A program made the translations under genes and the position numbers. This document shows, piece by piece, positions 1 through 7,860 of a stretch of DNA of 40,597 bases. The stretch is taken from positions 1-40,597 of the forward strand of contig CAIVJW010000282.1 in NCBI GenBank assembly GCA_903906315.1, read 5' to 3'. Within the stretch, counting starts at the first letter, position 1. Each line of letters opens with the position of its first letter. The notes below the pieces were generated by a model. It was not told where the DNA came from. It saw nothing but the letters and a program-made list of their open reading frames with translations, and searched no databases. This DNA comes from an uncultured delta proteobacterium. Lineage in GTDB: Bacteria; Myxococcota_A; Polyangia; Polyangiales; Polyangiaceae.

Positions 1-563
1 CCGCGGGCTGCGCGGATCGCTTCTGCGCGGCGCTCGCGCGCGGTTTCGATGGGGCCGCGAGCGGCCCCATGCCCCAGGGCTCGCTGACGCGATCCAGGGG
101 CGGCCTCGCGCTCGTCGAGGTGCTGGCGGGCTTCGCGTGCGAGACGAGCGCGAAGGCGGTGGGCAAGAGCCTCGCGTCGGCGACGCCGACCGCGCACGTC
201 CTCGACGACGCGCTGGTGTTCGGCGTGTTCGATCAGCTGGAGGCGCGGCGCGGCGAGATCGCCGGGGCTGCCAACGTGCTCGAGGGCGTCGCGAGGGTGC
301 TCCGGAGCGACGAGCTCAACGAGGCGCTCGCGCCGAGGGTGCGCACGCTGGCGGTGGAGGGGCAGCGGTTGCTCGTGCGGCCGCCACCGCCGCCGCCACC
401 GCCGCCGCCGCCGCCGCCGGGCCGCGTGCGCGTGCCTCTCGCCGCTGCGGACAGGAGCTCCGCCGTCGATCGCCTGCGGGCCGCGCTCGCCGCTCTCGAG
501 AAGGCGGACGGTGCGGCAGACGTCGAGCTGACTGGCATGCTCACGCTCGATGAGCGCAAGTAG
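1..563 (+). CDS. pglY: Probable PglY C-terminus (BREX type 2 ATPase), 5' truncated by window edge
   Basis: The reading frame is open from base 3 to a TAG at 561-563, so this is the last ~186 residues of a longer protein. No motif in this tail names it. The assignment rests on position: in BREX type 2 (Pgl) loci the large P-loop ATPase PglY lies directly upstream of pglZ, and pglZ, brxD and brxHI follow here in that order. The visible part is Ala/Leu/Glu-rich and probably helical, interrupted by a run of 13 consecutive prolines, then a short helical end. The gap to pglZ is 24 bases, consistent with one transcript. An internal ATG at 69 is probably only a methionine within the protein. If the upstream sequence is not a P-loop ATPase of roughly 1200 residues, the name is wrong. 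Confidence 0.6.
   Translation, partial: AGCADRFCAALARGFDGAASGPMPQGSLTRSRGGLALVEVLAGFACETSAKAVGKSLASATPTAHVLDDALVFGVFDQLEARRGEIAGAANVLEGVARVLRSDELNEALAPRVRTLAVEGQRLLVRPPPPPPPPPPPPPGRVRVPLAAADRSSAVDRLRAALAALEKADGAADVELTGMLTLDERK
381..419 (+). repeat. CCG/CCA triplet run encoding 13 prolines
   Basis: Thirteen consecutive proline codons (eleven CCG, two CCA) lie inside the probable PglY tail. Runs of proline stall ribosomes unless EF-P acts, and triplet runs can change length by slippage without shifting frame. It probably acts as a stiff linker between the helical body and the last ~45 residues. Confidence 0.85.
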
Positions 564-587
564 CCGCGCGCCTGCGCAGAGGCCCTG

Positions 588-3392
588 ATGAACGGCGTCC
601 CGACCCTCAGCCGGAGCGACCTCGCAGCGGAGCTCGAGAAGCTCTATCGCCAGGAGCCGAACCGCGTCCGTCACCTGTTCGCGTTCTTCGGGACCGGCGC
701 CGACGACACGCTCGAGGTGGCCCACGCGGGGAAGTTCTTCGTCGCGCCCGTGCGCAGCGAGCTCGAGCTGCGCGAGCGGATGGTCGCGATCGACGCCGAC
801 GACGACGCGCGCTTCGCGTTCCTGGTTCCGTGGACGGGGTCGATCCCGCTCGACCTGTCGGGGCGCTTCGCGCGGAGCGGGCGGGTGCTGCGGGTCGGGC
901 CGGAGGCGCGGCTGCTCACGATGCTGGGCGCGAGCGAGGTCGACGACGACGTGCGGAGGAGCCGGCTCGCGGCGTTCCTGCTCGCGTCGCCGCCCGCTGC
1001 GCCGATCCGGGTGCCGGCGGGGCGCGTCACGGCGACGGCGCTGTGGGATGCGTGGCTGTCGTCGGCGTGGGGCGTGGACACGTCGGACGGGCTCGGGCTC
1101 GAGTCGCTGCTCGCGTGGGCCGCGCTCGACCAGCGAGGGCCGGCGTTCGTCGAAGCGATGAGCGCGCCCGCGGCGGCCGGCGTGCGCGACGAGCTGCTCA
1201 CGCACCTGCACGCGCAGCGCGGGCCCGCCGGCCCGGCGGTGTGGCGAGCGTGGGAGTCGGGGCGCGGGCGCGCGCCGCTCACGTGGGCGCTGCTCTTCGA
1301 GACGCTCGCTTCGAGCGATCACGCCGGCGTGAGGATGTGGGTGAGCCTGGCGCCGCGCGCGGCGCTCGGCGTGGGCGACGACAAGACGATGATCGACGTC
1401 GCGAAGGCGCTCGGCGAGGGGGCCGACGGCGCGCTGCGACGGCTCGAGCGGCGCGGGCAGCCGGGCGTCGCCCGCACGCTGGTGCGCGCGGCGGACGAGC
1501 TGGTGCAGAGCGAGGACGTGCGCGAGGCGCTGGCGCTCGATCGACGGCTCCCGTCGGCGTGGCGGCGGCGCCTCGACGCGCTCGGCGAGGCGCTCGCGCG
1601 CGCGGCGAAGGAGCCGTCGCCCTCGGCCGTGGAGGGCGCGACGGCGGCGCTCCGGTCGCTCGAGGGGCACTCGTTCTTCACGGATCCGGATCAGACGATC
1701 ACGATCACGCGGGCGGAGATGGCGGTGCGGCTCGCGGCGTGGCTCACGGCGCGCCCGGACCGCGCCCACGTCGGCGCGCCGACGCCGTACGCCGACGTGG
1801 AGCTGCTCGGGCGCTGGTACGCCGACGAGGGCGGGCACCTCGACTGGGCGCGCCGCGTCGCGCGCGGCACGGAGACGGACGCGTTCGGCGCGGGGGCGGC
1901 GGCCGTGGTCAGGGCGGTCGATGGGGCGCGCGAGGAGCTCGATCGGCGCTTCGCGAGGGCGCTCGCCGCGTGGGTCGAGGCGGGGCGACCGTCGCCGAAC
2001 GTGGTGCCGATCGACGAGGCGGTGCGGCGCATCGGGGCGCGCTTCGTCGCCGAGGAGCCGTCGCGCAGCCTGCTCGTCCTCCTGCTCGACGGGATGGCCT
2101 GGGCGCAGGCGGTCGAGATCCTCCAATCGCTCGGCAGCCGCACGATTCCATGGGGCCCGCTCGCGTGGCACGCGACGACCAAGGGCCGCATCGGGCGAGG
2201 GGCGCACCCGGTGGTGCTCGCGAACCTGCCGACGGTGACCGACGTGAGCCGCGCCGCGTTCTTCGGCGGGAAGGCGCTCGGCCCCGGCGAGGCCTGGAGC
2301 ACCGCGAAGGACGTGCAGCGCTGGGCCGCGAACCGCGACGTCGCGCCCTTCGTGCCGACGACCGACGCGCCTCGCTTGCTGCTGCGCGCGGAGGGGCACA
2401 CGCAGGCCGGCGCGGCGTCGTCGGAGGCGGTGAGCCTCGTCCGCGACGCGACGCGCCGGATGGTCGCGATCGTCATCAACGCGATCGACGCCTCGCTGAA
2501 GGGCGATCCGCAGCAGCGCCACGCCTGGACGGTGGACAGCATCTCATCGCTGCCCGATCTGCTCGAGGCGGCGCGCGAGGCGGGGCGGGCGGTGCTGCTC
2601 GCGAGCGACCACGGCCACGTGCCCGCCGACCGGCTCGCGACGCGCGGCACGTACGAAAACGCGGGCGCGCGCTACCGGCCGTGGCTCGCGGCGGACGAGG
2701 TGATCGGGGCGCACGAGGTCGGCTTCCGCGGGTCGCCCGTGTGGTGCCCGCGTGGCGCGCACGGCGTCGTGCTGCTCGCGGACGATGCGTCCCGCTACGG
2801 CGCGGCGGCGCACGCGGGCGAGCACGGCGGGGCGACGCTCGCCGAGGTCGTGACGCCGTGCCTGCTCATCGGCTCGGAGGATCTCGCGATCGCCGCCGAG
2901 GACGACGGCGGGGTGGGCCTCACGGCGGCGCACGTGCCGCCGTGGTGGCACTTCGACGCCGGCGCGGCCCCGAGCGCGACCACGGACGAGGCCGCGGTGG
3001 CGCCCGCGCGGCCGAAGAAGCCGGCGAACGCCAATCAGCTCGCGCTGCTGCCCGTGGAGCCTGCGGCGCCCCCCACGCCCGCGCCCGCTCCGCCACCGAA
3101 GGTGTCGGCGTTCGCTGCGTCCGAGGTGCTCGCTTCGCTCGTGAAGTCGGCCGCCGAACGCAAGCCGGTCGTCGACGCGGTCGAGGTCCTCCTCGATCGG
3201 CAGGGGGTGATCTCCGAGGCCGCCTTCGCGGCGGCGCTGCGCGTGCCCGCGTGGCGCATCGGCGGCGTGGTCGCCAAGCTGCAAGAGGTCCTGAACGTCG
3301 AGGCGTATCAAGTGCTCCGGTACGACGCGGCCGCGAAGATGATCCACCTCGATCGTTCGATGCTCGCCGTGCAGTTCGAGGTGACGCTGTGA
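588..3392 (+). CDS. pglZ: PglZ, alkaline-phosphatase-superfamily BREX protein
   Basis: 934 residues, close to the usual size of type 2 PglZ. The PglZ domain belongs to the alkaline phosphatase superfamily and is the one component common to all BREX types. It shows the expected metal-site motifs: a hydrophobic strand ending in L-L-D-G-M (Asp501), S-D-H-G-H (Asp674, His675, His677) and H-G-G-A-T-L-A-E (His746), ending near residue 765. A Pro/Ala linker (about 795-840) leads to a winged-helix-like C-terminus (about 845-934). The first ~480 residues are helical and unassigned. The ATG at 588 follows a GAGG at the right distance and the gene begins 24 bases after the upstream stop. Its stop overlaps the next start (GTGA), implying translational coupling. 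PglZ is required for BREX exclusion, but its exact enzymatic role is unsettled. Confidence 0.9.
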   Translation: MNGVPTLSRSDLAAELEKLYRQEPNRVRHLFAFFGTGADDTLEVAHAGKFFVAPVRSELELRERMVAIDADDDARFAFLVPWTGSIPLDLSGRFARSGRVLRVGPEARLLTMLGASEVDDDVRRSRLAAFLLASPPAAPIRVPAGRVTATALWDAWLSSAWGVDTSDGLGLESLLAWAALDQRGPAFVEAMSAPAAAGVRDELLTHLHAQRGPAGPAVWRAWESGRGRAPLTWALLFETLASSDHAGVRMWVSLAPRAALGVGDDKTMIDVAKALGEGADGALRRLERRGQPGVARTLVRAADELVQSEDVREALALDRRLPSAWRRRLDALGEALARAAKEPSPSAVEGATAALRSLEGHSFFTDPDQTITITRAEMAVRLAAWLTARPDRAHVGAPTPYADVELLGRWYADEGGHLDWARRVARGTETDAFGAGAAAVVRAVDGAREELDRRFARALAAWVEAGRPSPNVVPIDEAVRRIGARFVAEEPSRSLLVLLLDGMAWAQAVEILQSLGSRTIPWGPLAWHATTKGRIGRGAHPVVLANLPTVTDVSRAAFFGGKALGPGEAWSTAKDVQRWAANRDVAPFVPTTDAPRLLLRAEGHTQAGAASSEAVSLVRDATRRMVAIVINAIDASLKGDPQQRHAWTVDSISSLPDLLEAAREAGRAVLLASDHGHVPADRLATRGTYENAGARYRPWLAADEVIGAHEVGFRGSPVWCPRGAHGVVLLADDASRYGAAAHAGEHGGATLAEVVTPCLLIGSEDLAIAAEDDGGVGLTAAHVPPWWHFDAGAAPSATTDEAAVAPARPKKPANANQLALLPVEPAAPPTPAPAPPPKVSAFAASEVLASLVKSAAERKPVVDAVEVLLDRQGVISEAAFAAALRVPAWRIGGVVAKLQEVLNVEAYQVLRYDAAAKMIHLDRSMLAVQFEVTL

Positions 3393-4732
3393 GCGCGCCG
3401 AGCCGCCTCAAGCGCGTGGAGGTGACCGACGCCCTGCGCGACGGCACGGTGCCGCGCCACGGGCTCGAGCTGTTCGCGGTCGGGCTCGAGGCGTTCGAGC
3501 GCGTGCTCGACGAGGAGCTCGACACGGTCGCGGCCGGCGGCGGGAAGCTGAAGGCGGTGCGCGGCGACTACGGCACCGGCAAGACGTTCTTCGCGCGCTG
3601 GCTCGAGCACCGGGCCAGGCAGCGTGGCTTCGCGACGGCCGTCGTGCAGATCTCCGAGACCGAGACGCCGCTCCACCGCTGGGAGACGGTGTACCGGCGC
3701 GCGCTCGAGAGCCTCCAGACGAAGGAGTGGTCGAGCGGCGCGTTCCGGTCGCTCGTCGATCGGTGGTTTTACAACCTCGAGGAGGAGGTCCTCGGCGATG
3801 CGGCGGTGAACGCGGAGGACGCCGAGGCGGTGGCGCGCGCGGTGGGCGAGCTGCTCGAGCGGCGCCTCGCGTCCGTGAGCGCGACGCAGCCGCAGTTCGC
3901 GGCCGCGCTGCGGCGCTGCCACGGCGCGCGCGTGGCGGGCGAGCACGCGCTCGCCGAGGGGCTCGTCGCGTGGCTCATGGGGCAGCCGAACGTCGCGGCC
4001 GACCTCAAGCGAGCGGCGGGGCTGAAGGGCGACCTCGACCACGACGGCGCGGCGGGCTTCCTCCGGGGGCTGCTCGAGCTCCTGAAGCAGACGGGGCGCA
4101 GCGGGCTCTTGCTCGTGCTCGACGAGGTCGAGACCATCCAGCGCGTGCGCGCGGACAGCCGCGAGAAGAGCCTGAACGCGCTGCGGCAGCTGGTGGACGA
4201 CCTCGACGCGCGGCGGTTCCCCGGCCTCTACGTGCTGATCACGGGCACGCCGCAGTTTTTCGACGGGCCGCAGGGCGTGCAGCGGTCGGCGCCGCTCGCG
4301 CAGCGGCTCCAGACACACTTCGGCAAGGACCCGCGCTTCGACAGCGCGCGCGCCACGCAGCTCCGGCTCCAGCCCTTCTCGTTCGATCGGCTCGTGGACG
4401 TCGGGCGGCGCGTGCGCGAGATCTACCCGGCGACGGCCCCCGATCGCGTCGCGCGGCACGTCGACGACGAGCTGCTCGGGTCGCTCGCGCGTGCCGTCGC
4501 AGGCAAGCTTGGCGGCAAGGTGGGCGTCGCGCCGCGCATCTACCTGAAGCGGCTGGTGGGCTTGCTCGATCAGGTGGACCAGCACGCCGACTTCGACCCG
4601 CGCGTTCACTACGAGCCGATCGTCGAGGCGTCCGAGCTGACAGTCGAGGAGCGCGAAGCCGCGGGCATCGGGATCTCGGTGGCCGACATCGCGATTGACG
4701 TCGGAGGCGGCGGCAAGGGCGCCATCGAATGA
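3389..4732 (+). CDS. brxD: BrxD, BREX type 2 ATP-binding protein (DUF2791-like)
   Basis: 447 residues from a GTG that overlaps the pglZ stop by four bases (GTGA). A P-loop of the form G-D-Y-G-T-G-K-T (Lys65) and a Walker B strand L-L-L-V-L-D-E-V-E (Asp245, Glu246) identify an AAA/STAND-like ATPase. The N-terminal sequence, with a conserved R-G-D/Y-G-x-G-K-T then an alternating strand ending in S-E-T-E, is typical of BrxD/DUF2791 proteins. After Walker B come a sensor-like L-I-T-G-T-P strand and a C-terminal R-I-Y-L-K-R-L-V segment. BrxD is specific to BREX type 2, where it is encoded between pglZ and brxHI, exactly as here. Its stop overlaps the next start as ATGA. The frame is open far upstream within pglZ, but that extension is high-GC shadow sequence. 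Confidence 0.9.
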   Translation: MSAPSRLKRVEVTDALRDGTVPRHGLELFAVGLEAFERVLDEELDTVAAGGGKLKAVRGDYGTGKTFFARWLEHRARQRGFATAVVQISETETPLHRWETVYRRALESLQTKEWSSGAFRSLVDRWFYNLEEEVLGDAAVNAEDAEAVARAVGELLERRLASVSATQPQFAAALRRCHGARVAGEHALAEGLVAWLMGQPNVAADLKRAAGLKGDLDHDGAAGFLRGLLELLKQTGRSGLLLVLDEVETIQRVRADSREKSLNALRQLVDDLDARRFPGLYVLITGTPQFFDGPQGVQRSAPLAQRLQTHFGKDPRFDSARATQLRLQPFSFDRLVDVGRRVREIYPATAPDRVARHVDDELLGSLARAVAGKLGGKVGVAPRIYLKRLVGLLDQVDQHADFDPRVHYEPIVEASELTVEEREAAGIGISVADIAIDVGGGGKGAIE

Positions 4733-6837
4733 CGCCCTTCGAACGGCTCTCCCCTGCCCTCCAGTACCAGATCGTCAACGGGCTCGGGTATGGCGAGCTC
4801 CGGCCCGTCCAGGAGGCGTCGATCGCCGACGTGATCGACGGCAAGAACGTCGTCGTGCTGGCGCCGACGGCGGGCGGCAAGACGGAGGCGGCCTTCTTCC
4901 CGCTGCTCTCGGCGATGGACGTGGACGACTGGCGGCCGGTGTCGGTCGTGTACCTGTCGCCGATCCGCGCGCTGCTCAACAACCAGGAGGACCGCGTCGC
5001 GAAGCTCGCGGGGCTCGTCGGGCGGCGCGCGTTCAAGTGGCACGGTGACACCGCGCAGAGCGCGCGGAGGCGGTTTCTGAAGGACCCCGCGGACGTGCTG
5101 CTCACGACGCCGGAGTCGCTCGAGGCGATGCTGATGAGCCCGCGCGTGCCGGCGCGCGAGCTGTTCGCGGGGCTGCGCGCGGTCGTCGTCGACGAGGTGC
5201 ACGCGTTCGCGGGGGACGACCGCGGGGCGCACCTCGCGGCCCTGCTGGAGCGCCTCACCCGCTACTGCGGCCGCGACGTGCAGCGCATCGGACTGTCGGC
5301 GACGGTCGGGAATCCGGACGAGATCCTGCGGTGGATGGCGGGGAGCTCGAAGCGCGCGTCGACGGTGGTCGATCCGGGCGGCGAGAAGCGATCGCCGGAG
5401 CTCGCCCTCGACTACGTGGGAAACCTCGAGAACGCGGCGACGGTCGTGAAGGCGCTGCATCCCGGGCGCAAGCGCCTGGTGTTCGTCGACTCGCGCCGGA
5501 CCGCGGAGGCGCTCGGCAACCTGCTGCGGCAGCTGGAGGTGACGACGTTCGTGAGCCACGGATCGCTCTCGTTCGCCGAGCGCCGCGACGCCGAGCACGC
5601 GTTCCACGAGGGGAGCGACTGCGTGATCGTCGCGACGAGCGCGCTCGAGCTCGGCATCGACGTCGGCGACCTCGACCACGTGCTGCAGATCGACAGCCCG
5701 CCGAAGGTCGCGAGCTTCCTCCAGCGTATGGGGCGCACGGGGCGCCGCCCGGGGACGACGTCCAACTGCACGTTCCTCGCGACGAAGGACACGAGCGTGC
5801 TGCAGGCCGCCGCGATCGTGCGCCTGCGGCGCGAGGGCTTCGTCGAGGACGTGCGCCCGAGCCGGCGGGCGTCGCACATCCTGGCGCACCAGGTGATGGC
5901 GATCGCGATCCAGACGAGCGGCATCCCGCGAAGCGACGTGCCCCAGTGGCTCGAAGGCGCGACCGTGTTCGCGGACCTCTCGGAGGACGAGCGGTCGGAG
6001 GTCGTGAGCCACATGCTCGCGGAGGAGATCCTCGCCAATCAAGACGGCAAGCTCTGGCTCGGCCCCGTGGGCGAGAAGAAGTACGGGCGCGCGAACTTCC
6101 GCGAGCTGTACGCGGTGTTCGACGTGCCGCGCCTGGTGACGGTGCGGTGGAACCTCGAGGAGATCGGCACCGTCGACGCGGCCTTCCTCGCGACGATTGA
6201 TTCCGACGCGTCGCGCGGGAGCTTCACGCTCGCGGGGCGCCCGTGGGAGATCGTGCACATCGAGTGGGAGCGGGGCCGCTGCGCCGTGCGGCCTGCGCCC
6301 GCGGGCCGACCGCCGCGCTGGGCCGGCGGCGCGCGCCACCTCGGCTACGCGCTCTGCCAGGCGATGCGGCGCGTGCTCGTGGACGACGCGGTCGACCCGT
6401 GCTGGTCTCCGCGCGCGCGGACGGTGATCGCGACGATGCGGGCGGAGCACGCGTTCCTGCGCGACGAAGCCGCGCCCTTCCTCGACGGCAAGGAGGGCAT
6501 CACGTGGTGGACGTTCGCCGGCGGAGCGGCCAACGTGCTGCTCGCGCGGATGCTCGAGGCGGAGCTCGGCGGCGCGTGCGTCAGCCGCAACACGTCGATC
6601 ACGCTGAAGGACGAGGCCGGCAAGAGCGTGGCGCGCGCACGGGAGGCCGTCGCGGCGCTCGCGGCGGCGGGCCGACCGACGAGGGAGGACGCGCGGCGCC
6701 ACGCGGAGGGCGCGGTGCGCGGGCGGGTGTCGAAGTTTCAGCCGTGCTTGCCGCCGGCGTTGTTGGCGGATTTGTTGGTGGAGAGCGCGCTGGATGTGGA
6801 GGGGGCGCGGCGGGCGGTGATGGGGGCTTCCCGGTGA
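4729..6837 (+). CDS. brxHI: BrxHI, Lhr-like DEAD/DEAH helicase of BREX type 2
   Basis: 702 residues, coupled to brxD by ATGA. All superfamily 2 helicase motifs are visible: Q-motif-like R-P-V-Q-E-A-S near residue 25, Walker A A-P-T-A-G-G-K-T-E (Lys51), DEVH box (155-158), S-A-T (190-192), the A-L-E-L-G-I-D-V-G motif V and Q-R-M-G-R-T-G-R-R motif VI (332-340). The V-V-D-E-V-H-A-F signature resembles Lhr-type helicases. The last ~230 residues hold no zinc cluster and are unassigned. The motifs are intact, so it should bind and hydrolyse ATP and translocate on DNA or remodel it for BREX. Its stop overlaps the next start (GTGA). Confidence 0.9.
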   Translation: MTPFERLSPALQYQIVNGLGYGELRPVQEASIADVIDGKNVVVLAPTAGGKTEAAFFPLLSAMDVDDWRPVSVVYLSPIRALLNNQEDRVAKLAGLVGRRAFKWHGDTAQSARRRFLKDPADVLLTTPESLEAMLMSPRVPARELFAGLRAVVVDEVHAFAGDDRGAHLAALLERLTRYCGRDVQRIGLSATVGNPDEILRWMAGSSKRASTVVDPGGEKRSPELALDYVGNLENAATVVKALHPGRKRLVFVDSRRTAEALGNLLRQLEVTTFVSHGSLSFAERRDAEHAFHEGSDCVIVATSALELGIDVGDLDHVLQIDSPPKVASFLQRMGRTGRRPGTTSNCTFLATKDTSVLQAAAIVRLRREGFVEDVRPSRRASHILAHQVMAIAIQTSGIPRSDVPQWLEGATVFADLSEDERSEVVSHMLAEEILANQDGKLWLGPVGEKKYGRANFRELYAVFDVPRLVTVRWNLEEIGTVDAAFLATIDSDASRGSFTLAGRPWEIVHIEWERGRCAVRPAPAGRPPRWAGGARHLGYALCQAMRRVLVDDAVDPCWSPRARTVIATMRAEHAFLRDEAAPFLDGKEGITWWTFAGGAANVLLARMLEAELGGACVSRNTSITLKDEAGKSVARAREAVAALAAAGRPTREDARRHAEGAVRGRVSKFQPCLPPALLADLLVESALDVEGARRAVMGASR

Positions 6838-7508
6838 ATCCGCGAAAGGAACTTGGGCACAGCGCGGCGCTCGGCCGCGCGTTCCACGTCGACGTGTTCG
6901 AGGGCGATCGCCCGGCGTTCGCCGTCGTGATGATCGGCGGCTCCGGCGTGACACCGGACGAGTACGAGCGCCGCGCGGCGTGCGTCGACCCGCGCTTCTC
7001 CGGCGCGCTCGCCCGCCTCGAGCGCGAGGCGCGGTTCACGTTCGTCTTCGTTTGCGGCCCTGCAGACGGTCTGTTCGGGCGCGTCGCCGCCGACCCCGAG
7101 GCACAGGCCGGCTGGATCGAGCACGTCGCGACGGAGGTCCTCCCGATCGTCGGGGGGCTGCCGGTCTACCTCGCCGCGCACTCCGGCGGCGCCGCGCTCG
7201 CGCTCGGCGGCGCGCACGAGCTCGACGCGGTGTTCGGCGCGGGTGCGCTCGGCGCCGACGCCCTGCCGCGCGACCTCGAGATCCCGGCGGCCTGGGCCGA
7301 CCCGTGCGTCACGCTCGTCTACAACCGTGGCGACGGCGTCTTCGCGCGCTACCTAGAGGTCGTGCGACGGCTCGAGCAGGACCACGTCGTGCGCTGCCTC
7401 CGCAAGCTCGAGGGCGGGCACGCCCTCGTGGACTACCTCGACAACGAGTCGTTCGGGGGGCTCGTGCGGCGCGCCGCGCGGATCGCTGGGGGGCGAACGC
7501 CGGCGTAG
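6834..7508 (+). CDS. Alpha/beta-hydrolase-like protein appended to the BREX operon
   Basis: 224 residues from a GTG overlapping the brxHI stop (GTGA), so it is translated as the last gene of the BREX transcript. A hydrophobic strand followed by I-G-G-S-G could supply an oxyanion hole. A-A-H-S-G-G-A (Ser117) is a nucleophile-elbow-like turn, Asp167 lies in N-R-G-D-G-V, and His196 lies in E-G-G-H-A-L near the C-terminus. The order Ser-Asp-His and the spacing fit the alpha/beta hydrolase fold. There is no signal peptide or membrane segment, so it is probably cytosolic. No substrate can be named. Core type 2 BREX systems do not include a hydrolase, so its role may be accessory (for example a lipase/esterase effector) or unrelated. 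An upstream ATG-less extension inside brxHI is shadow sequence. Confidence 0.7.
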   Translation: MNPRKELGHSAALGRAFHVDVFEGDRPAFAVVMIGGSGVTPDEYERRAACVDPRFSGALARLEREARFTFVFVCGPADGLFGRVAADPEAQAGWIEHVATEVLPIVGGLPVYLAAHSGGAALALGGAHELDAVFGAGALGADALPRDLEIPAAWADPCVTLVYNRGDGVFARYLEVVRRLEQDHVVRCLRKLEGGHALVDYLDNESFGGLVRRAARIAGGRTPA

Positions 7509-7860
7509 CCGCGCGACTGCGCCCGCGATCGCCCCCGCGACAGAGTCCATCCTGCTCGGCGCGTGACACGAACCGAGGCGATCTTTCGCGAGCGAAGGAG
7601 CCTGCTGCGCGGCCGATTGGGCACTTTCCCCCTGCGTCGGGATGGCTACGGCACTGCGCGGAGCACGCTCACCGCGACGGCCTCCACGTCCACCCGACCG
7701 GAGTATCGGCGGCGCTGCTCCTCAACGCGCGCGAGGCAGCGCCGGCGCACGTGCGGCTCGCAACACGGGCACGCCGCTGCAGCGAAACGCGCGCGCGAAC
7801 GCACGACCCGCCGCGCCAGGGTTGGAGCTGACACCTGTTGGAGGTACCTTCGAGGGCGCA
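7509..7860. other. Intergenic region between the BREX operon and the kinase gene
   Basis: About 350 bases without a convincing gene. A frame continuous with the downstream kinase is open from 7642, but it is Arg/Ala/Pro-rich shadow-like sequence and lacks a better start than 7861. It should contain the end of the BREX transcript and the promoter of the kinase gene. I see no convincing terminator stem with a T-run, and no promoter consensus I would defend. Confidence 0.5.

Noticed and set aside
830..3388. Long upstream extension of brxD inside pglZ
   Set aside because: Arg-rich shadow sequence; the GTG at 3389 gives the normal BrxD length and N-terminus.
4609..6954. Minus-strand frame of about 780 codons opposite brxHI
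   Set aside because: brxHI has all helicase motifs; the opposite frame is Arg/His-rich with no motif.
7642..7860. N-terminal extension of the kinase protein
   Set aside because: Arg/Ala/Pro-rich with no motif, and the zinc-ribbon Cys begin immediately after the ATG at 7861.
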